From IMG/VR virus record IMGVR_UViG_3300013233_000211, positions 1 through 54,690 of that record: 54,690 bases of DNA; one strand, written 5' to 3'. Position numbers and translations under genes: made by a program. The DNA is from a virus. Under the pieces are notes generated by a model. The model ran no database searches, was not told where the DNA came from, and worked only from the letters and a program-made list of their open reading frames with translations. Position 1 is the first letter of the stretch, and every line of letters begins with the position of its first letter. Below, one piece after another: positions 28,957 through 37,048 of this stretch.

Positions 28957-30192
28957 ATGAATAAAGATATAAAAGTGGGATTTGTGGGTTTGGGAAAATT
29001 AGGATTAGACGCGGCAGAAGTATTTGCCGATCACTACACAACATACGGATATGATGTCTCACCAAGGACATCTGACACGGTACAAGTGCTAGACACATTA
29101 GCAGGGGTCGTTGAAAAAAGTGACTGGATATTTATCGCAGCACCAACGCCACACGACGAAGAATATGGCGGCGGAGTACCATCGTGCCACTTAGCACCGA
29201 AAGATTTTAATTATGATACAGTAAAATCAATTCTCGAGGAAATTAATACATTAGCTACATCAGAGAAAAATATTGTATTAATTAGCACAGTACTCCCAGG
29301 CACTACGCGCAGGCAATTTCAGCCATTATTAACAAATCACAATTTAATTTATAATCCATACTTAATAGCAATGGGCACAGTTAAATGGGATATGGTAAAC
29401 CCGGAGATGTTAATCATAGGATCCGAGAATGCCGATGATCAACGTGTAACCGAATTAATTAGTATATACGATGCGTTCATGGAAAACAGTCCTCGCGCTG
29501 AAGTGGGCACCTGGGAAGAAGCAGAAGGTATCAAGATTTTTTACAACACATACATATCGGCGAAAATTGGCATTGTTAATATGATACAAGATTTCGCTAT
29601 GAAAATAGGTCACATGAACAGTGAAGTAGTAGCCGGGGCATTAGCACGTAGTACGATGCGATTACAATCGCCACAGTACATGGTACCAGGCATGGGGGAC
29701 TCAGGCGCCTGTCACCCACGAGATAACATCGCACTGAGATGGTTAGCAGAAGAATACAAAGTCGGTTATGATATGTTTGATACCATCATGAAAGCACGGG
29801 AAGTGCAAGCTGAAAACATGGCAGTCTTTATTGTTAAAGAAGCAGTTAAAGCAGACTTGCCTATAGTAATTCATGGTAAAGCATATAAGCCAGATGTTGA
29901 ATTTACAATAGGATCATACAGTACGTTAGTTGGGCATTATATCAATGCGCTGGGTCACAAGGTATTATACGCTGACCCACTAACAGAAGACACTCCGACA
30001 TTGGCACCAATGAAAGCAGTGGTGTTATTAGCACATAGCAAAGAAGTAACGTATGCTTATACCGGTTCTACTGATACTACTCCATTTTATTTTGATATTT
30101 TAGAAGGCAGTACTTTAATTGATCCGTGGAGACGTACTAATAAGAATATGACTACTTATAATGTTGTTCATTACGGTGACACCCGTGGTTAA
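28957..30192 (+). CDS. UDP-glucose/GDP-mannose dehydrogenase family protein
   Basis: A 411-residue NAD-dependent enzyme that would oxidise a nucleotide sugar to the uronic acid. The N-terminal Rossmann motif is VGFVGLGKLG. The catalytic set is present: K193 and N197 in GIKIFYNTY, and the nucleophile C252 in SGACHPRDN. A C-terminal NAD/UDP domain follows (HGKAYKPDVEF, YADPL). Length is typical. Phage homologues are rare but known. It heads a plus-strand cluster with an oxygenase and an amidinotransferase. Confidence 0.85.
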   Translation: MNKDIKVGFVGLGKLGLDAAEVFADHYTTYGYDVSPRTSDTVQVLDTLAGVVEKSDWIFIAAPTPHDEEYGGGVPSCHLAPKDFNYDTVKSILEEINTLATSEKNIVLISTVLPGTTRRQFQPLLTNHNLIYNPYLIAMGTVKWDMVNPEMLIIGSENADDQRVTELISIYDAFMENSPRAEVGTWEEAEGIKIFYNTYISAKIGIVNMIQDFAMKIGHMNSEVVAGALARSTMRLQSPQYMVPGMGDSGACHPRDNIALRWLAEEYKVGYDMFDTIMKAREVQAENMAVFIVKEAVKADLPIVIHGKAYKPDVEFTIGSYSTLVGHYINALGHKVLYADPLTEDTPTLAPMKAVVLLAHSKEVTYAYTGSTDTTPFYFDILEGSTLIDPWRRTNKNMTTYNVVHYGDTRG

Positions 30193-30700
30193 GGGCAAAG
30201 GATACACACCACTAGTCTGGACGAATAACGAACATAGATTACTAAACTATGTTAACGAACCATTTAATAACACTATGGCTATAAGTGAGTGGGATAATAA
30301 CGGTTACACTAATCAGTTCACTGGTGATATGTATGATATGCGTAACCCGTGGCCAAAGTGGTTTGATATGACGTTATATAACAACATTTTTAATTGGAAA
30401 CAGTTAAGTTGGTCATTTTATAAAATGAAAACTGGCACTATTTTGCCAGAGCATATCGACACTTACAGTAGATTTAAACAATTAAATACGCATTATAAAG
30501 ATTATAACGTACGCAGAGCCATCGTCTTCTTAGAAGATTGGAAACCTGGCCACGTGCTAACATTAGGCAATAGCCAACTAAGCACCTGGCGCAAAGGCGA
30601 TTATGTATGGTGGGAAGAAGACGTGCCTCACTTAGCAGCAAACATAGGGATTAACGATAGATACACATTACAACTAACAGGATTCGTCAAGGATGATTAA
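30161..30700 (+). CDS. Cupin-fold HxD...H oxygenase-like protein
   Basis: A 179-residue protein with a possible Fe(II)/2-oxoglutarate facial triad: H98xD100 (PEHIDTY), H157 (VPHLAANIG) and R167 (NDRYTLQLTG). The neighbouring GDYVWWEEDVPH is typical of aspartyl-hydroxylase-like double-stranded beta helices. The start at 30161 overlaps the dehydrogenase by 32 bases; a GTG at 30185 would shorten it by eight residues. Its substrate may be a nucleotide sugar or an amino acid made by the neighbours; this is inference. Confidence 0.62.
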   Translation: MLFITVTPVVKGKGYTPLVWTNNEHRLLNYVNEPFNNTMAISEWDNNGYTNQFTGDMYDMRNPWPKWFDMTLYNNIFNWKQLSWSFYKMKTGTILPEHIDTYSRFKQLNTHYKDYNVRRAIVFLEDWKPGHVLTLGNSQLSTWRKGDYVWWEEDVPHLAANIGINDRYTLQLTGFVKDD

Positions 30701-31676
30701 AAGTAATAACGAATACAGCACATTACGATCTATAATAATCGGAACCGCAACTAACGCACATTTTCCTGTCAATGATAAACTATTTACGCTAAGTATGTCG
30801 CAAGCAGGTTGGCTAGAAACTCCACCGCCGAGCGGTCCTGTAATACAACGCATTATAGATGAGACTAACGAAGATTTGCAGAAGTTAGCAGATACATTAG
30901 CAGTACTTGGAGTAGATGTACACCGACCCGACGATATAGATTATGCTAGCATCGATGGACAATACGGCTACTGCCCGCGCGATAGCTTATTAGTAGTAGA
31001 TGACTTAGTAATAGAAACGCCTATGTCTACTTTAAGTAGGAGCAACGAAGCTAATGCGTTTAGTACCATTAAGCGCAAAGTTATAGCAGCAAGCGGTAAG
31101 TGGATCTCAGCCCCACGACCACGATTACATTATAACGAGAATGTGCTAGATGGTATCTTTAACCTAACTAATAACGAACCAATATTCGACGCAGCTAATG
31201 TATGTCGTTTTGGAAACGATTTATTATACTTAATAAGTGACAGCGGTAACGAAGCCGGTGCTAAATGGTTACAAACAGTACTAGGGGACAAGTACACGGT
31301 CCATACCACAGATTGCTATGCATCATCTCACATTGATAGCACGATAGTTCCTATTAGCAAAGATACAGTAGTGCTTAATGCTAGTAGAGTAAATGATGAT
31401 AACCTGCCCGATTTTCTTAAATCCTGGAATAAGATCTACATCACAGACGATATGATTATTCCGCAAGATTTTCACGAATATCCTTATGCTAGTAAATGGA
31501 TAGCAATAAACATGTTAGCAATAGGTAATAATATAGTAATATGTGATAAAAACCAACCAGCCATCATACACGAATTAAAGATACATGGTTTCACTGTAAT
31601 ACCACTTGAATTACGTCACAGCAGAACATTAGGCGGTGGCTTTCATTGTGTTACATTAGATTTAGTAAGAGAATAA
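30693..31676 (+). CDS. Amidinotransferase (AGAT/StrB1-like)
   Basis: A 327-residue protein of the guanidino-transfer superfamily, which moves an amidino group from arginine to an amine. Signature residues are R96-D97 (YCPRDSLLV), H213xD215 (SSHIDSTIVPI) and the nucleophilic C319 in GGGFHC near the C-terminus. Members include arginine:glycine and inosamine-phosphate amidinotransferases (StrB1). The gene overlaps the oxygenase by eight bases and follows a nucleotide-sugar dehydrogenase, so a guanidinylated sugar or small molecule is a fair guess. Confidence 0.85.
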   Translation: MIKSNNEYSTLRSIIIGTATNAHFPVNDKLFTLSMSQAGWLETPPPSGPVIQRIIDETNEDLQKLADTLAVLGVDVHRPDDIDYASIDGQYGYCPRDSLLVVDDLVIETPMSTLSRSNEANAFSTIKRKVIAASGKWISAPRPRLHYNENVLDGIFNLTNNEPIFDAANVCRFGNDLLYLISDSGNEAGAKWLQTVLGDKYTVHTTDCYASSHIDSTIVPISKDTVVLNASRVNDDNLPDFLKSWNKIYITDDMIIPQDFHEYPYASKWIAINMLAIGNNIVICDKNQPAIIHELKIHGFTVIPLELRHSRTLGGGFHCVTLDLVRE

Positions 31677-31679
31677 ATA
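31672..31679 (+). promoter_or_regulatory. Late-type AATAAATA box five bases before ATG
   Basis: AATAAATA overlaps the amidinotransferase stop. The next gene's ATG at 31685 comes five bases after its last A, the same spacing as at 10731, 14137, 26757 and 49460. This supports 31685 as the start. Confidence 0.5.
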
Positions 31680-31684
31680 TATGC

Positions 31685-32236
31685 ATGAATGTAAGTTGGG
31701 TATTATCAGAAAATATAGCTAGTGATGCAATATCACTTGATACGCTAACAGAAATCGGACCATCGTGGTCTCCATGGACAGCCTGGCAGGAATACAAAAC
31801 AGATAATACAGTATGCGATGATCATGTCACCGCTGCTAGATTAGTTAAACGCGGTTTTCAGATTGTTTCAAATTTATACTTACCGCAAGAATCATTTATT
31901 AAATTAAATCGCCCTAGTAATGTTAGATTATACAGCGGCGAATTTAGCGATAGTGCTGTAAGCAACAAAGATGATATCATCGCATTAAATCTAGCAGCTC
32001 CAACAGTGGATATTATCTTGATGTTGGGATTTGATCTTGCTAATTGTCGGTACAACGATCCATTAGCAGAAATGCTATGCGAAGGTTATCACACTAATAT
32101 AAAATCTATTATAGAGGAAAATAGTGAGGTACAATTTGTACTAGTAAACTACGAGAATACGTTAGCAGATTGCTTTAATGATCTCCAAAATTTAACACAA
32201 GATACATTAAAAGCAGTAATATCCCTCCTTAAGTAA
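31685..32236 (+). CDS. Unknown protein downstream of the amidinotransferase
   Basis: A 183-residue protein. The start at 31685 is chosen over an upstream in-frame ATG at 31646 because the TAAATA box fits it. Residues 99-115 (APTVDIILMLGFDLANC) look like the central strand and turn of a Rossmann-like fold, with FVLVNYEN as a later strand. No cofactor motif is clear. It may complete the sugar/amidino pathway; no family recognised. Confidence 0.55.
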   Translation: MNVSWVLSENIASDAISLDTLTEIGPSWSPWTAWQEYKTDNTVCDDHVTAARLVKRGFQIVSNLYLPQESFIKLNRPSNVRLYSGEFSDSAVSNKDDIIALNLAAPTVDIILMLGFDLANCRYNDPLAEMLCEGYHTNIKSIIEENSEVQFVLVNYENTLADCFNDLQNLTQDTLKAVISLLK

Positions 32237-32252
32237 GTCATTGATTTATATA
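32234..32252 (+). repeat. 19-bp dispersed repeat, copy A
   Basis: TAAGTCATTGATTTATATA is repeated exactly at 37049-37067 and 37105-37123. Copy A lies just past the stop of the previous gene and about 60 bases before the promoter of the next. All copies are upstream of a related promoter module. Function unknown; regulatory use is likely. Confidence 0.65.
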
Positions 32253-32299
32253 CATTCGCAAAATAACTCTAAATAACTCCAAATAATAGTAAATAAAGG

Positions 32300-32328
32300 T
32301 CGACCTTTCGGTGTATATGTCATATAAT
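32300..32328 (+). promoter_or_regulatory. Sigma70-like promoter with overlapping palindromes (module 1)
   Basis: TCGACC (32300-32305) and TATAAT (32323-32328) are 17 bases apart. AAAGGTCGACCTTT (32295-32308) is a perfect 14-base palindrome over the -35, and GTGTATAT (32311-32318) with ATATACAC (32327-32334) is an inverted repeat over the -10. The module is nearly identical to that at 37223-37262. It looks like operator-controlled early promoters. Confidence 0.65.
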
Positions 32329-32360
32329 ATACACATATTAACAAAACAGGTAGAGTAATT

Positions 32361-32636
32361 ATGTACGTTATTTACAACAGAGATACATCCGAGTTAGCAT
32401 ATAAATACAAATCTTACAAAACCGGAGCAGCAGCAAAAGGTGCGTTAACTAAAGCATTAAACAGCGGCAAGCTACATCCAGCAATTGACTGGGAAGTAGC
32501 AGCAGAAGAAGTATACCGAGCTAATATCGAACAGCAAGTAGAAGTAACTAATTTAATGACAGGCGAGAAGTTTAAAGAATCTATAAATATACCATCTTAC
32601 TTATCACCGTCAAGCGAAAGCTTCTGGAGTGCTTAA
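32361..32636 (+). CDS. Small conserved-looking phage protein
   Basis: A 91-residue protein, first gene behind promoter module 1. It starts MYVIYNRDTSELAYKYKSYK and continues with an Ala/Lys-rich helix (TGAAAKGALTKALNS) and a mixed strand region. The YNRDT-x(n)-K-x-Y-K-T beginning is common among small phage early proteins whose function is unknown. A Shine-Dalgarno-like AGG precedes it. No motif recognised. Confidence 0.6.
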   Translation: MYVIYNRDTSELAYKYKSYKTGAAAKGALTKALNSGKLHPAIDWEVAAEEVYRANIEQQVEVTNLMTGEKFKESINIPSYLSPSSESFWSA

Positions 32637-32638
32637 TT

Positions 32639-32785
32639 ATGTTAAACATATACAGAGTATATTGTGCAGGAAAGTTAGTAGCGACATTTAGTGCTATTAG
32701 TAAAAGCTCGGCAATAACATCGGCATTTAATATGATAGGAACGCCGGCAAGTTCTTTAAATCAGTTCACAGCGGAGAAAATGTAA
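32639..32785 (+). CDS. Small protein, paralogue of the next
   Basis: A 48-residue open frame (MLNIYRVYCAGKLVATFSAI at the start, FTAEKM at the end). It lies four bases after the previous stop. It resembles the next gene: both have a (Y/K)-V-Y-x(2-3)-(G/E)-(K/F) start, an S-x-K-x-A-I helix start, and end in FTAEK. The pair looks like a tandem duplication. Confidence 0.5.
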   Translation: MLNIYRVYCAGKLVATFSAISKSSAITSAFNMIGTPASSLNQFTAEKM

Positions 32786-32786
32786 A

Positions 32787-32939
32787 ATGTTTAAATATAA
32801 AGTGTATTACAACAACGAGTTCAGAGTTAAATTGCGTGCTGTATCTTTAAAAGATGCAATCAATAAAGCATTTAGTATGGGCGGTGGCACAAAGGGCGGC
32901 ATCAACTTTAAATTATTTACAGCAGAGAAGGCATTATAA
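32787..32939 (+). CDS. Small protein, paralogue of the previous
   Basis: A 50-residue open frame starting MFKYKVYYNNEFRVKLRAVS and ending FTAEKAL; preceded by GGAG within the previous gene. The stop overlaps the next start (TAATG). Its similarity with the preceding ORF in plan and in the FTAEK ending suggests duplication. No function known. Confidence 0.5.
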   Translation: MFKYKVYYNNEFRVKLRAVSLKDAINKAFSMGGGTKGGINFKLFTAEKAL

Positions 32940-33130
32940 TGTTAAGTAAAGCAATAGATTCAACATTCGAGAAAATAGTCAACACGTGGTCAGTAAATCA
33001 GCTTAAAAAAGCATTGTTAGTCTCGGTGTTAAATGATTATTATGATTCTTACACCGAGGCTGAATACAGCGAAGTTAATTTAGATGAGTTTATTGCTGGG
33101 TCATTAAGATCGTTAGAAAAAGAAATTTAA
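32939..33130 (+). CDS. Small acidic helical protein
   Basis: A 63-residue protein coupled to the previous gene. It is all-helical in appearance (FEKIVNTWSVNQLKKALLVS, YTEAEYSEVNLDEFIAGSL) and acidic. It is the last gene before the terminator at 33187. Unknown. Confidence 0.5.
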   Translation: MLSKAIDSTFEKIVNTWSVNQLKKALLVSVLNDYYDSYTEAEYSEVNLDEFIAGSLRSLEKEI

Positions 33131-33186
33131 GCACCTAGGTGAAAAGCCTAGCAAACCATAGCAGAGAAACATAGACGCAAATCATT

Positions 33187-33214
33187 AAGCCCTATACTTG
33201 AAATAGGGCTTTTT
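33187..33214 (+). terminator. Terminator between convergent genes
   Basis: AAGCCCTAT (33187-33195) and ATAGGGCTT (33203-33211) are perfect arms with a seven-base loop and a T-run to 33214. An outer GCAAAT/ATTTGC pair extends the stem. It ends the small-gene operon and precedes the minus-strand gene end at 33223. Confidence 0.85.
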
Positions 33215-33222
33215 AGTGATTG

Positions 33223-34647
33223 TTATTTGCGTAGTTTAAAAGTTATGCGGCCCTTGGGCTTAGCAGATGCATAATAATTAGTTTCAGGATCAACTTGTAT
33301 AGTGCCAGCAAATGTTGGCGGGTAAACTACTTTAAACGCACTAAACGCAGCTGCATCACCACCTTTCTTAACTTTAGTATATACTTGTACTAAATCAGCA
33401 TAATTTAGCACACCCTTAAAGAATCCAGTGGCATCCATTGAATTAAGTTTTGCTCCAACTAATCTTGAGACTATCGACATCATATGAAACCCGATGTTAT
33501 AATTAGCATGAGATAAATTCGGCGAATACACTTTGCCCGACACTGGCGATTTTGCACCATGCTTTAAAAGTTTCTGTGCTGGTTTGCTTAGCGTGCCAAC
33601 ATTGTTGTCAAAGGACTTAGAACGTTCTTTAATTTCGTTAGCAATATCAGCAGTAATGAAATTCCATGTCACTGCTAATGTAAGCGGGCCATCCGAGCTA
33701 TTCTTCGACATAATAACTTCGAGAGCTTTAATAAATTTAGCATTCTTTTTAAGGAATTTTGGATCCATTTGGTCTTTCTTTCTTGAAATAATACCCATTA
33801 TGCCATCAACTGACGCAGCAGCTCCACCACCTGTTTGTGCTTTGCTGCTAACTCCTAATTTATAGTCCCCTGCGATTAAATAACTGTCTACTAATTTTTC
33901 AGCGATGCTTGTTGGCCAGATTACCTTAGTGAAGCTTTTCCACGACAGCCCTTGCGGTTTAAGTAATTGATCTTCTACAGCTTGCATATCACCGATTAAC
34001 AATGAGGAATTTTTAGCTAATGCGTACGGAGCAGCATATTCGCCAGTGTATACCTCGTGTAAATTAGCATTTTCGTTAGCACCCGGGACTAATGCAGTGT
34101 CACCGTTGCCGGCTTGTTGCACTAGCGTTGCCATTTCTGTTTTTAAAGTCGCGTCAACATCGCGTGATTCTAACCCGCTAGTTAGTGCTGCTGGTACTCT
34201 GTTTATGGCTATTTGTTTACCACCTAACACATCACCGGGTTTAACATCTAGTGTCTGGGTGATTGACTTCTTATCCTGTGGCCCGTAACCGACAGCTCGA
34301 TTAAAGTCAGCATTGGTCCAGTTAACGCCTAAAAGGCCTGGATTGATTTTAGAAGCATACTTACCGTATGCTTCTAAATCCCCACCTGCATGTTTCCATA
34401 CAGTAATCATTGCAGCTTTTGAACCAGCAGTGGGATTCCCAGTCATGTAAGTATCACCTTCGAATTGATCAGCAAATTCTTGAATAGCATTCATTAATAC
34501 TTCGTTCTCAGGATATTGCCCTGGATCAGATGGCAGGTATATAATTTGCTGTAACGTAATAGTATCACCATTTCCGTCTTGAAACTGAGTGCCAATTTCG
34601 CGTGCTGCTATGCCTCTCCCTTCTGTGATAATTTCTGTAAATCTCAT
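33223..34647 (-). CDS. Unknown phage protein, possible nuclease partner of the DNA methylase
   Basis: A 474-residue minus-strand protein, starting MRFTEIITEGRGIAA. The N-terminal 100 residues and the C-terminal half are mixed alpha/beta. A segment near 243-270 (IAGDYKLGVSSKAQTGGGAA) has the spacing D-x-x-L-G-V-S-S-K, loosely like a PD-(D/E)xK nuclease core, but the acidic residue of the (D/E)xK is Ser here. It diverges from a DNA methylase with a 63-base gap. The arrangement suggests restriction-modification, but the nuclease reading is weak; related long proteins with this N-terminus seem frequent in marine T4-like phages. Confidence 0.45.
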   Translation of the reverse strand: MRFTEIITEGRGIAAREIGTQFQDGNGDTITLQQIIYLPSDPGQYPENEVLMNAIQEFADQFEGDTYMTGNPTAGSKAAMITVWKHAGGDLEAYGKYASKINPGLLGVNWTNADFNRAVGYGPQDKKSITQTLDVKPGDVLGGKQIAINRVPAALTSGLESRDVDATLKTEMATLVQQAGNGDTALVPGANENANLHEVYTGEYAAPYALAKNSSLLIGDMQAVEDQLLKPQGLSWKSFTKVIWPTSIAEKLVDSYLIAGDYKLGVSSKAQTGGGAAASVDGIMGIISRKKDQMDPKFLKKNAKFIKALEVIMSKNSSDGPLTLAVTWNFITADIANEIKERSKSFDNNVGTLSKPAQKLLKHGAKSPVSGKVYSPNLSHANYNIGFHMMSIVSRLVGAKLNSMDATGFFKGVLNYADLVQVYTKVKKGGDAAAFSAFKVVYPPTFAGTIQVDPETNYYASAKPKGRITFKLRK

Positions 34648-34674
34648 GGTTGTCCTTTTTGGTATATTGAAGTC

Positions 34675-34703
34675 TTGCTTCTTTGTACTATTTATGCTAT
34701 ACT
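34675..34703 (+). promoter_or_regulatory. Sigma70-like promoter for the DNA methylase
   Basis: TTGCTT (34675-34680) and TATACT (34698-34703) are 17 bases apart. The methylase ATG follows at 34711, only seven bases downstream of the -10, so the RNA would have almost no leader. Confidence 0.5.
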
Positions 34704-34710
34704 AATTCTA

Positions 34711-35595
34711 ATGTATAAGATTATAAATAGTGAAAGTAAATTAGCACTACAATCAATGGATGATAATTCAATCGATTGTTGTGTTTCCGATCCGCCGTAT
34801 GGACTTAAACTGCTAGGTAAACAATGGGACTACGATGTTCCAAAAAAAGAATTCTGGGAAGAAGTACTAAGAGTCCTAAAACCGGGTGCATTTGTATTAG
34901 CCTTCTCAGCCCCGCGTACTTATCATAGAGCTACTATCGAAATAGAAGATGCTGGATTCGTTATAGCTGATCAATTACAATGGATAATAACAACTAAAAT
35001 GCCAAGTGGTAATAATCTCAAACCCTGTTACGAACCTATTACGTTAGCACAAAAGCCAATAGAAGGATCTATAAAAGCAAACTTCAAAAAATACGGTGTT
35101 GGCTACATTAACACAACCACCACTAGAATACCATGGGAAGGAAAACCACCAAAGGGCTGGGTTAAAGGTGGGCATCAACGCAGACACTTTGGCGAAGACG
35201 GTAATACTAAAGGAAACACGCACGATGACGGTACTGTAGATGCTAATCCAGATGGTCGTTATCCGAGCAATGTGATAGGATTATTCGATAACACAGATCA
35301 TCAAAAATATTTCTATGCGCCAAGAGTAAGCACAGCAGAACGTGGAGAAGGAAATAATCATCCAACGCCTAAACCAGTTGACTTAATGCGGTACTTAGTA
35401 TCGTTAGTAGCACCAGATAACGGAGTAGTACTAGATCCATTTAACGGAAGCGGATCAACTGGTTTAGGCGCATTAAGAGAAGGATGCGATTATATCGGTA
35501 TCGAAATGAATAAAGATTATTGTGATATATCTAATAATAGATTATTGCAAGTAGAAATAGAAATGAAACAACCATCAAACTCATTGTTTGATTAA
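34711..35595 (+). CDS. DNA adenine/cytosine-N4 methyltransferase (beta class)
   Basis: A 294-residue AdoMet-dependent DNA methylase acting on an exocyclic amino group. The catalytic motif IV is D27-P-P-Y30 (DPPYGLKL) near the N-terminus, and motif I is at the C-terminus (LDPFNGSGSTGLGALREG, 241-258), the order of beta-class enzymes. A target-recognition region lies between (about 100-230). The ATG at 34711 is used rather than an upstream in-frame ATG because it has promoter spacing. Phage methylases often protect DNA from host restriction. Confidence 0.88.
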   Translation: MYKIINSESKLALQSMDDNSIDCCVSDPPYGLKLLGKQWDYDVPKKEFWEEVLRVLKPGAFVLAFSAPRTYHRATIEIEDAGFVIADQLQWIITTKMPSGNNLKPCYEPITLAQKPIEGSIKANFKKYGVGYINTTTTRIPWEGKPPKGWVKGGHQRRHFGEDGNTKGNTHDDGTVDANPDGRYPSNVIGLFDNTDHQKYFYAPRVSTAERGEGNNHPTPKPVDLMRYLVSLVAPDNGVVLDPFNGSGSTGLGALREGCDYIGIEMNKDYCDISNNRLLQVEIEMKQPSNSLFD

Positions 35596-35610
35596 TTTAT
35601 AGGAGATAGT

Positions 35611-36198
35611 ATGAGTAACTTAATACCAATGGTAATAGAAAAAACACCTAACGGTGAACGTAGCTATGATATTTTTAGCAGATTATTAAAAGATCGCATT
35701 GTTATGTTAACAGGTGGCGTAACAACCGAAAGTTGTAATATATTAGTAGCACAGATGCTATTCTTAGAAAGTGAAGATCCAGACGCTGAAATTCTATTTT
35801 ATATTAATTCCCCCGGCGGTGAGGTAACAGCAGGAATGGCAGTAATTGATACAATGAATTTCATTAAATGTGATGTTAGAACCATTGTAGCAGGCCAAGC
35901 TTGTAGTATGGGCTCACTGTTAGCAACAAGCGGTACTAAAGGAAAAAGAATGATGCTTAAACATAGTACCCATATGATCCATCAGGTTTTATCTAATTTC
36001 AATGGTCAGGCATCTGACATGGAAATTCACACTAACGAGACATTACGTTGGAAAAAAGCATTAAATGACGTATATGTGACATGCACCGGTAAAGATTACG
36101 ATACCGTATTAGCTGATACAAACAGAGATAATTTTCTCACAGCAGAAGAAGCTGTAGCGTATGGGTTAGCTGACGAAATTATCACGGAGCGTATATGA
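35611..36198 (+). CDS. clpP: ClpP, ATP-dependent protease subunit
   Basis: A 195-residue serine peptidase with the full catalytic triad: S99 in GQACSMGSLL, H124 in HMIHQ and D173 in NRDNFLTAEEAVAYGLAD. It forms tetradecameric degradation chambers for ClpX/ClpA. The Shine-Dalgarno is AGGAG. GroES follows in ATGA overlap. Together with phage ClpX that has the IGF docking motif it could act as an independent protease. Length fits the bacterial mature enzyme. Confidence 0.95.
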   Translation: MSNLIPMVIEKTPNGERSYDIFSRLLKDRIVMLTGGVTTESCNILVAQMLFLESEDPDAEILFYINSPGGEVTAGMAVIDTMNFIKCDVRTIVAGQACSMGSLLATSGTKGKRMMLKHSTHMIHQVLSNFNGQASDMEIHTNETLRWKKALNDVYVTCTGKDYDTVLADTNRDNFLTAEEAVAYGLADEIITERI

Positions 36199-36464
36199 AA
36201 ACAGCAATTAAGCCATTGGCAGATAGAGTATTAATTAAACGTGATGAAACCGAAGCAGTATCAGCAGGTGGTATTGTATTAGCAGGTACAGAAGTAGAAA
36301 AGCCTGTATTAGGTGAAGTACTTGCTATAGGTAATGATGTGACAGCAGTATCTGTAGGAAACAAAGTAATCTTCGCAAAAATGGCCGGAGAGGATGTTAC
36401 AGTAGACGGTGATACGAACTTGATGTTATTAGAAGAACATATTATTGCCATAGTGCGAGAATGA
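36195..36464 (+). CDS. groES: GroES co-chaperonin
   Basis: An 89-residue protein with the GroES plan: IKPLADRVLIKRDETE, a mobile loop with SAGGIVLAG (the GroEL-binding tripeptide GIV-L is kept), GEVLAIGNDV, VGNKVIF and a terminal IIAIVRE strand. It would cap host GroEL during folding of phage proteins. The start overlaps clpP (ATGA), and the stop overlaps the next gene (ATGA). A second GroES-like gene of gp31 type lies at 47292. Confidence 0.93.
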   Translation: MKTAIKPLADRVLIKRDETEAVSAGGIVLAGTEVEKPVLGEVLAIGNDVTAVSVGNKVIFAKMAGEDVTVDGDTNLMLLEEHIIAIVRE

Positions 36465-36640
36465 TATTTTATAAAACACTAGGATTCAACGTCTGGATTC
36501 CAGTTAATAATGGTAATAATATGCCAAGGTTCAATGAGGGCACAGTAATTCGTATACAAGGTGAGGAATTCACAAAAGCTACTGAGCGTTATACTGAATT
36601 ACTAGAAGCTGAGATAATATGGGATAAATTATCGTTTTAG
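36461..36640 (+). CDS. Small acidic protein coupled to groES
   Basis: A 59-residue open frame whose ATG overlaps the groES stop. It starts MIFYKTLGFNVWIPVNNGNN, then GTVIRIQGEEF and EAEIIWDKLSF. No motif recognised. Its position in the clpP-groES operon suggests a related task or a leftover small gene. Confidence 0.45.
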   Translation: MIFYKTLGFNVWIPVNNGNNMPRFNEGTVIRIQGEEFTKATERYTELLEAEIIWDKLSF

Positions 36641-36652
36641 ATTATCTTGTGG

Positions 36653-36680
36653 TTGACAACATGTGTTAATCGTGTATAAT
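36653..36680 (+). promoter_or_regulatory. Strong sigma70-like promoter
   Basis: TTGACA (36653-36658) and TATAAT (36675-36680) are consensus hexamers with a 16-base spacer. The leader holds a 10-base hairpin (36690-36713: ATTGTAAGAA/TTCTT-A-ACAAT). The Shine-Dalgarno GGAG (36731-36734) lies in the loop of AATATT-GGAG-AATATT. Confidence 0.85.
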
Positions 36681-36745
36681 ATATACTACATTGTAAGAAT
36701 TGTTCTTAACAATGAAAAACTTTAAAATATTGGAGAATATTAAAA

Positions 36746-36979
36746 ATGGCTAAAATTACAAAGATTCAAACGTCGCAAAAACAGTTCCTTAACGAAACAC
36801 TTCGTGGCACTGGCGTAGCAATGACAAAAGCGCAAGCAGCAAAGCTAGGCATTAAAAACTTATCAGCACGCATGTCAGAATTGCGTAAAGAAGGTTTAGT
36901 AGTAAAAGTAAAAGCAGGCACATATACAGTCGCAGCACGCGATGTAAATGGTTCACGCGCACGAAAAGTATTTGCTTAA
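36746..36979 (+). CDS. Small basic winged-helix-like DNA-binding protein
   Basis: A 77-residue protein with a plausible winged-helix: helix 1 (QKQFLNETLRGTGVAMTKAQ), turn and recognition helix (NLSARMSELRKEGLVVKVKAGT) then a wing strand (YTVAARDVNGSR). Basic pI. It has its own strong promoter and terminator, so it is likely an early regulator or nucleoid-type factor. Homologues are common in marine T4-like phages; exact role unknown. Confidence 0.65.
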   Translation: MAKITKIQTSQKQFLNETLRGTGVAMTKAQAAKLGIKNLSARMSELRKEGLVVKVKAGTYTVAARDVNGSRARKVFA

Positions 36980-36999
36980 CAGCTAAGCAGTACTTAATA

Positions 37000-37024
37000 G
37001 CCTCGCGCAATGCGGGGCTTTTTT
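37000..37024 (+). terminator. Terminator after the winged-helix gene
   Basis: GCCTCGC (37000-37006) pairs with GCGGGGC (37012-37018) through one G-T pair, with a GCAAT loop and six T (37019-37024). A strong factor-independent terminator. Confidence 0.88.
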
Positions 37025-37048
37025 ATGAGTAAAATTTATACGGACTTG

